A stretch of DNA of 11,487 nt from the NCBI GenBank assembly GCA_042091035.1, contig JBELIG010000099.1:1-11487 (forward strand), in the 5' to 3' direction. This DNA is from AM-2324 sp042091035. Its GTDB lineage: Bacteria > Bacteroidota > Bacteroidia > Chitinophagales > Saprospiraceae. Below the pieces are notes generated by a model. That model did not search any database. It saw nothing but the letters and a program-made list of their open reading frames with translations, and had not been told where the DNA came from. The position numbers and the translations under genes were made by a program. Below are positions 6,736 to 11,487 of this stretch, piece after piece (the first letter of the stretch is position 1; each line of letters starts with the position of its first letter).

Positions 6736-9700
6736 ATTACCCAAGAATACATCTCCTTTATAGAGTTCTATTCGTCCATCAAGCATTTCTACCTCGACTA
6801 CGTATATATAAACCCCTTGATTTAATAGAGAACCATTCAATGTGCCATCCCAGGCATATTGTGGATCATTGGGCTGGAAGTCCGTTTGACTAAACATCAA
6901 TTCTCCCCATCGATCATAAATATCAAATCGTTTAACCTGACTAATATTTGTAACATCAGCTTGTATCATTAGCACCTCATTGACACCATCCGAGTTTGGT
7001 GTGAAAGTATTTGCAATAAATACCTTAGCGGACTTATCGACAAGCACAGTTACTGTAGCCCCTGCCTCACAACCACTAGCACTTATAAGTTCTAAGAAGT
7101 AAGTGGTACTCGTTTGTGTGTTCACAATTGGATCCAAACAATCTACACAGCTCAATCCAGTTGGAGGACTCCACATTATAGAGCTGATTGAAGATAGAGG
7201 ATAACTAGGATCCGCTATAATTTGCCCCTGTTGTCCTTCTGTGTATGCTATAATGGTATCCAAAACTAACACATCAAATACGGGTGGTTCAGTTAAGGAA
7301 ACTGGTGTTACTGCTGTTTCACATCCATTGAAATCTTGAGCTACAACCTGATAATCACCTATATTAAGGAAACCAAAATCAGCAGATGAACTGAAATTCT
7401 GTCCATTGTCAATAGAATATACATAAGGTGGTGTACCTCCTGATACTTCTGTTATATTTAATGATCCAAAATAACCCGCACATTCAGGATCTACGGTCTG
7501 TAAAGACAAGGTTGGTGGTGCATCAAATAGAACCATAACCGTATCTAAGCTCTCACAGCCATTTATAGTATTTTGAACAGACAAAGAATAGGTACCTCCA
7601 ATATCAATGGTAGGTGTTAATGTGGTCGAGCCACCTATTATATTACCATTGAGTGCACTCCATAATATCTGAAGATCAGTGGCAGACCCAACAATAGAAC
7701 CTTGTAGATCTGTTGTCGATACACCACATGGCAAGTCAATATCCGAACCAGCAGAAATATCAGGGAATTCAAAGTCACTTGAAATATCAACGGAAGCTGT
7801 ATTTTCACAGCCATTATCTGAATCCGTTAGGCTCAACACGTATTGTCCTTCAGAATCAACGAGCGGAGATAATGTTGTGTTACCACCTATTATATTTCCA
7901 TCAGTTGTAGTCCATTGAATAACAAACTGTGGTTCTAAAGATGTAGAAGAACCATCAATTGTAACTATTGGATTATTACAATCAAGCGTTTGAGGACTTA
8001 GAGGACTTATTACAGGTATATCTTGATCTAGCAGAACTTCTACTGTATCTAAACTCACACAGTCATTTATAATATCTGTTACCTCAATTATGTATATCCC
8101 CGCAGAACTAATAACTGGATTAATTGTATTTGCACCAGTATCAATCGTACCATTTTGACTTGTCCAAGAAATATTACTTTGTCCACTATTTGTTGTAACA
8201 CTACCCTGTGCCGTGAAGACAATATCAGTACATGTTATTGTACCTCCAGCTCCTGCATCTACCGTCGGAAGTACAATATCCTGTAATACATCAATTTGAT
8301 CCTGTGCCTGACATCCATTAATATCATTAACAAACTGAAGAACATAAGATCCTGGAGCATCTACAATTGGGTTACTCGTATCATCCCCTGATACTATATT
8401 ACCAGTTGCTGTTGTCCAACTATACGTTACATTATCAATCACACTTGAATTGACACTCAATAAAGCTTCAGAAACAGTACAATTAAGAATATCTGGGATT
8501 TCAGTACTTAAGACAGGAGTAATAGTATCTAGCGTTACGAAAACCAAGTCACTATCCTTACAACCATTGATATTATTCGTCACCAATAATTGATATACAC
8601 CATCAAGGTCTACATTAATATCTAATTGATCCTGTCCTGTAATTGGGTTCCCATCCAAACTACTCCAAAGGTATTCGAAGTCTATGCCAGCACTTGATCC
8701 TAAACCTGATAACTGAGCAGTCGCTTGAATACAATTAATTGTATCATTTTGACCAGCTTCTACAATCGGAGAAACAATCTGTTCATCTACTATAACTTGT
8801 GCTAGATTAGTACAAGCATTTTCCGTATTTGTAACAAGCAGATCATAGGTACCCGGAGCATCAATAGTTGGATTCAATGTGTTTTGTTGATTCACAATAT
8901 TACCATCCAAAGTTGTCCATAAATAAGCAAATTCTGCACCTGTAGAAGATGCACTTCCATCTAAGGCCTGTTCCGTAAGATTACAGTCTAGTATTTGTGC
9001 AAATCCTGCATCTGCACTTGGAGCTATCACATCTTGAGTCACTTCAACAGTACTTGTTGCGGTACATCCATTAAATGAATCCAATACCTGCAGCGTATAC
9101 GTACCTACTTGATCTGCAGTTGCATTCAGTACATTTGTACCTGAAGATATATTACCATTAGCAGTTGTCCAGGTATAAACATAAGTTGGTGCAGGATTTG
9201 GTCCTACATCACCAAGAAGATCAACTTCAAAAGTTCCACAATCAATAGTATCTGGCATTGCTATAGAAGATACCGGAGCTGTAAGATCCTGTGTTACAGA
9301 AACTGAAGTAGTTTCTATACAAGCGTTTGAGAGATCTTCGACCTGTAATAGATAATCACCAGGCTGATCTACTTGTACTAACAAGGTATTTTGACCGGAA
9401 ACTATATTTCCGTTAGCCGTTGACCAAGTATAAGCAAAATTACCACTTGATGAACTGCCTACTCCGTCTATATCTACTAAAAGGTTGCTACAGCTTAAAA
9501 AGTCAGCTACTTGAGCATCTGCTGTTGGAAGATTAAGATTACCAAATACATCAATAACCAATGAATCAATACAACCATTTAAATCATTTTGAACAGATAA
9601 GGTATAAGGAGCAGCTCCACTCACTGTTGGATTCAAGGTATTTGTATCACTATCCAAAGAACCGGCAGAATTGGTTGCCCAAGTAATTGTAAATGGATTA

Positions 9701-11487
9701 CCTTGAGCATCTACAGCTGCTGATAAGGTAACAGATGGTTGAGGGCAACTTATCGAATCCGGTTCTAGCGCTGTAATTATAGGTTTATCCAAATCCTCCG
9801 TCACATCAATTGTTTCTGTATTTGTACAACCATTTGATTGATCTGAGACCAACACTTCATAGGTACCTGCACTGGATACATCTACAGACAGTCCTGTATT
9901 AGAACCCGCTATGGTACCACCAGCAGTTGCTGTCCAATCGACATTTACTAAACCGCTAGAATTAACAGTCGCATCTACAGCGATCGTAGGATTGAAACAA
10001 TCTACCAACGATGTACTATTTAAAGTAATATTAGGAGTTACAATATCCTGCGTTACGGAAACAATGGTTGTATCCAAACATTCGTTGGAAAGATCTTCTA
10101 CTATTAATGAGTAATCACCAGGCTGATCTACTTGCACCAGCAAGGAGTTCTGTCCGGAAACAATATTACCGGTAGGTGTTGACCAGGTATATCCAAATGT
10201 ACCTCCTGATGAACTACCTAAACCATCTATATCCACCAATAAAACATTACAGTCCAAAGATCCTGTCGCTTGCGCAGTCGCTGTTGGAAGATTAAGATCT
10301 CCAAGTACATCAACAGTCAATGAATCTTCACAACCGTTGATATCGTTTAGGACAGACAAGGTATATGGTGCAGCGCCACTTACTGTTGGAGCAAGTGTAT
10401 TTGCATCACTATCTATTGAGCCAGCAGCATTCGTCGACCATGTAAAGGTAAACGGATCGCCTTGAGCATCTACTGATGCAGATAAAGTCACAGTTGGTTG
10501 AGGACAAGTAATTGAAGCCGGCGTTAGAGCAGATAATATTGGAGTATCCAAATCCGCTGTAACGTTAACTGTTTCTGTACTTGTACAGCCATTAGACTGA
10601 TCTGAAACAAGCACTTCATAAGTACCTGCACTGGATACATTTACAGAAAGACCTGTATTTGCTCCTTCGATCACCCCTCCTGCTGTCGCTGTCCAAAGAG
10701 CATCTACTGTGCCACTAGCGTTTACTGTTGCATCCACTGGAATAATAGGATTGAAACAGTCTATCAAAGAAGTACTGCTCAATGTAACACTAGGTGCAAC
10801 AATATCTTGTGTAACAGAGACTGTTGTTGTATCCATACATTCATTAGAAAGATCTTCTACTATTAACGAGTAATCGCCAGGCTGATCTACTTGTACCAAC
10901 AAAGAGTTCTGTCCGGAAACAATATTACCGGTAGGTGTTGACCAGGTATATCCAAATGTACCTCCTGATGAACTACCTAAACCATCTATATCCACCAATA
11001 AAACATTACAGTCCAAAGATCCTGTCGCTTGCGCAGTCGCTGTTGGAAGATTAAGATCTCCAAGTACATCAACAGTCAATGAATCTTCACAACCGTTGAT
11101 ATCGTTTAGGACAGACAAGGTATATGGTGCAGCGCCACTTACTGTTGGAGCAAGTGTATTTGCATCACTATCTATTGAGCCAGCAGCATTCGTCGACCAT
11201 GTAAAGGTAAACGGATCGCCTTGAGCATCTACTGATGCAGATAAGCTTATACTTGGCTGCGGACATGAAATAGAATCCGGCGTTATAGCGGATAATACTG
11301 GTGCATCTAAATCTGATAAAACGTTTATTGTTTCAGTACTTGCACAGCCATTAGATTGATCTGAAATCAGAATTTCATAGCTACCCGCACTAGATACGTT
11401 AACAGAAAGTCCTGTATTTGCACCTTCTATTACTCCACCTGACGTTGCTGTCCAAATTGAATTTATACTGCCACTTGCATTGACAGT
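6733..11487 (-). CDS. Second giant Ig-repeat adhesin-like protein with T9SS type B sorting domain, 5' end outside window
   Basis: The reading frame is open from the right edge to TAA at 6735-6733: 1584 residues are visible and the N-terminus is missing. A TTG at 11118 could be mistaken for a start, but the frame continues upstream with the same repeats, so it is internal. Visible order: sixteen Ig-like repeats (to 7516), one SprB-like module, a module with WSPPTGLSC and a CVDC pair, and the CHU_C domain (6736-7011). The first nine repeats form three copies of a three-domain unit; the remaining seven are diverged singles. Each complete repeat has two cysteines and a W-containing core. From 11487 to 7036 (1484 residues) I count two Lys (codons at 9784-9786 and 8557-8559), no Arg and no His. 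It is expected to be a long, acidic, surface-displayed or released type IX cargo. Adhesin or filament is the likeliest role; ligand is unknown. Total length may be much larger than seen. Confidence 0.9.
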   Translation of the reverse strand, partial: TVNASGSINSIWTATSGGVIEGANTGLSVNVSSAGSYEILISDQSNGCASTETINVLSDLDAPVLSAITPDSISCPQPSISLSASVDAQGDPFTFTWSTNAAGSIDSDANTLAPTVSGAAPYTLSVLNDINGCEDSLTVDVLGDLNLPTATAQATGSLDCNVLLVDIDGLGSSSGGTFGYTWSTPTGNIVSGQNSLLVQVDQPGDYSLIVEDLSNECMDTTTVSVTQDIVAPSVTLSSTSLIDCFNPIIPVDATVNASGTVDALWTATAGGVIEGANTGLSVNVSSAGTYEVLVSDQSNGCTSTETVNVTADLDTPILSALTPASITCPQPTVTLSASVDAQGDPFTFTWSTNAAGSIDSDANTLAPTVSGAAPYTLSVLNDINGCEDSLTVDVLGDLNLPTATAQATGSLDCNVLLVDIDGLGSSSGGTFGYTWSTPTGNIVSGQNSLLVQVDQPGDYSLIVEDLSNECLDTTIVSVTQDIVTPNITLNSTSLVDCFNPTIAVDATVNSSGLVNVDWTATAGGTIAGSNTGLSVDVSSAGTYEVLVSDQSNGCTNTETIDVTEDLDKPIITALEPDSISCPQPSVTLSAAVDAQGNPFTITWATNSAGSLDSDTNTLNPTVSGAAPYTLSVQNDLNGCIDSLVIDVFGNLNLPTADAQVADFLSCSNLLVDIDGVGSSSSGNFAYTWSTANGNIVSGQNTLLVQVDQPGDYLLQVEDLSNACIETTSVSVTQDLTAPVSSIAMPDTIDCGTFEVDLLGDVGPNPAPTYVYTWTTANGNISSGTNVLNATADQVGTYTLQVLDSFNGCTATSTVEVTQDVIAPSADAGFAQILDCNLTEQALDGSASSTGAEFAYLWTTLDGNIVNQQNTLNPTIDAPGTYDLLVTNTENACTNLAQVIVDEQIVSPIVEAGQNDTINCIQATAQLSGLGSSAGIDFEYLWSSLDGNPITGQDQLDINVDLDGVYQLLVTNNINGCKDSDLVFVTLDTITPVLSTEIPDILNCTVSEALLSVNSSVIDNVTYSWTTATGNIVSGDDTSNPIVDAPGSYVLQFVNDINGCQAQDQIDVLQDIVLPTVDAGAGGTITCTDIVFTAQGSVTTNSGQSNISWTSQNGTIDTGANTINPVISSAGIYIIEVTDIINDCVSLDTVEVLLDQDIPVISPLSPQTLDCNNPIVTIDGSSTSLEPQFVIQWTTTDGNIIGGNTTLSPLVDSEGQYVLSLTDSDNGCENTASVDISSDFEFPDISAGSDIDLPCGVSTTDLQGSIVGSATDLQILWSALNGNIIGGSTTLTPTIDIGGTYSLSVQNTINGCESLDTVMVLFDAPPTLSLQTVDPECAGYFGSLNITEVSGGTPPYVYSIDNGQNFSSSADFGFLNIGDYQVVAQDFNGCETAVTPVSLTEPPVFDVLVLDTIIAYTEGQQGQIIADPSYPLSSISSIMWSPPTGLSCVDCLDPIVNTQTSTTYFLELISASGCEAGATVTVLVDKSAKVFIANTFTPNSDGVNEVLMIQADVTNISQVKRFDIYDRWGELMFSQTDFQPNDPQYAWDGTLNGSLLNQGVYIYVVEVEMLDGRIELYKGDVFLGN
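6736..7011 (-). other. CHU_C / T9SS type B C-terminal sorting domain of the second giant protein
   Basis: The last 92 residues carry NTFTPNSDGVNE, FDIYDRWGELMF, YAWDGTLNG, the strand GVYIYVVEV and a final YKGDVFLGN. These align by eye with the C-terminus of the first giant protein (NIFTPNGDG, FDRWGGEMF, GWDGRFLG, AVYTWYLEL, SGDVMLYR). Three of the six lysines and all three arginines of the visible protein are in or right beside this domain. Confidence 0.9.
7516..9282 (-). repeat. Seven diverged single Ig-like repeats in the second giant protein
   Basis: C-terminal part of the repeat array. Each unit is about 84 residues with first cysteines in the contexts IDC, LDC, INC, LNC, ITC, LDC and LPC, and second cysteines in NGC, NAC, NGC, NGC, NDC, NGC and NGC. 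A W-T/S core and G-x-Y-x-L strand are kept. Unlike the units at 9283-11487 they do not group into a higher-order period and show no long DNA identity with each other. Confidence 0.82.
9283..10041 (-). repeat. 759-bp three-domain repeat, copy 3 (most C-terminal)
   Basis: This encodes three Ig-like domains in the order DCFNP-type, SCPQP-type and LSCSN-type, 253 residues in all. It aligns with the next copy at an offset of exactly 759 bp without gaps where checked. It is visibly more diverged from copies 1 and 2 than they are from each other in the second and third domains. Boundaries are set at the Asp-x-x-x-Pro junctions and are approximate to a few bases. Confidence 0.85.
10042..10800 (-). 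repeat. 759-bp three-domain repeat, copy 2
   Basis: Same three-domain order as copy 3. Positions 10145-10485 are identical to 10904-11244 in copy 1 over 341 bp. Outside that tract the match drops: 11 mismatches occur in the first 40 bp past the right edge, and 7 in the 64 bp left of the left edge. Confidence 0.88.
10145..10485. repeat. 341-bp perfectly duplicated tract, first member
   Basis: Base-for-base identical to 10904-11244, found by walking the two lines in register at an offset of 759. The tract spans parts of two Ig-like domains and ends inside domains, not at their borders. The mismatches that bound it are at 10144 (g against a) and 10486 (a against g). Confidence 0.93.
10801..11487 (-). 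repeat. 759-bp three-domain repeat, copy 1 (cut by window edge)
   Basis: 687 of 759 bp are visible. The most N-terminal domain (DCFNP type) is truncated by the window. It contains the second member of the 341-bp identical tract (10904-11244). Further copies may lie beyond the edge. Confidence 0.85.
10904..11244. repeat. 341-bp perfectly duplicated tract, second member
   Basis: Direct-repeat partner of 10145-10485, in the same orientation and reading frame. Synonymous positions are also identical, unlike in the neighbouring parts of the same repeat units. Confidence 0.93.

Noticed and set aside
6684..6893. Plus-strand open frame across the terminator
   Set aside because: It starts inside the end of the barrel gene, crosses a strong terminator and lies antisense to the conserved sorting domain of the giant gene.
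11116..11118. TTG codon as the start of the second giant protein
   Set aside because: The same frame stays open for 123 more codons to the window edge and encodes the same Ig-like repeat pattern, and no signal peptide follows the TTG.
9283..11487. Regularly spaced repeats as a CRISPR array
   Set aside because: The period is 759 bp, the repeats stay in one open frame, and no short repeat/spacer pattern exists.
9283..11487. Long direct repeats as a composite mobile element
   Set aside because: No transposase, terminal inverted repeats or target-site duplications were seen; the repeats are in-frame protein domains.

Overview
The window reads as a chromosomal segment of a Bacteroidota bacterium, most like the Saprospiria or a related gliding or marine lineage. 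The evidence is internal. Two very large proteins end in the gliding-motility-associated (CHU_C, type IX secretion type B) sorting domain. There is an outer-membrane barrel of the DUF6089/PorG type and the start of a BatA-like protein. The DNA is AT-rich, and start codons lack clear Shine-Dalgarno sequences.

Layout, left to right. Positions 1-158 (minus strand) hold the N-terminus of a BatA-domain membrane protein that continues off the left edge. Positions 285-5423 (minus) hold a complete 1712-residue secreted protein: signal peptide, Calx-beta-like domain, several Ig-like and SprB-like modules, twelve diverged ~83-residue Ig-like repeats, then a CxxC module and the sorting domain. A 406-bp divergent intergenic region (5424-5829) follows. 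Positions 5830-6699 (plus) hold a 289-residue DUF6089/PorG-like outer-membrane barrel. It converges on a second giant gene at 6733-11487 (minus), which is open at its 5' end at the right window edge and has the same C-terminal module order. One strong hairpin with A and T tracts, overlapping both stop codons, lies between the convergent genes.

The second giant protein is the most unusual part. Its N-terminal visible half is built from three tandem copies of a 759-bp unit, each encoding three Ig-like domains. Two copies share a 341-bp stretch with no mismatch, including synonymous positions, next to strongly diverged flanks; this is the pattern expected of recent gene conversion or unequal crossover. 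Its first 1484 visible residues contain two lysines, no arginine and no histidine, so it is a very acidic filament with almost no tryptic sites. Every visible Ig-like repeat in both proteins that is not cut by the window edge carries a paired cysteine signature, and most repeat junctions carry an Asp-x-x-x-Pro signature.

Working model (inference): both giant proteins are exported by the type IX system and displayed as long, disulfide-stabilised adhesin-like fibres, and the barrel between them may be an export or anchoring component. No enzyme, mobile element, RNA gene or CRISPR array was found.
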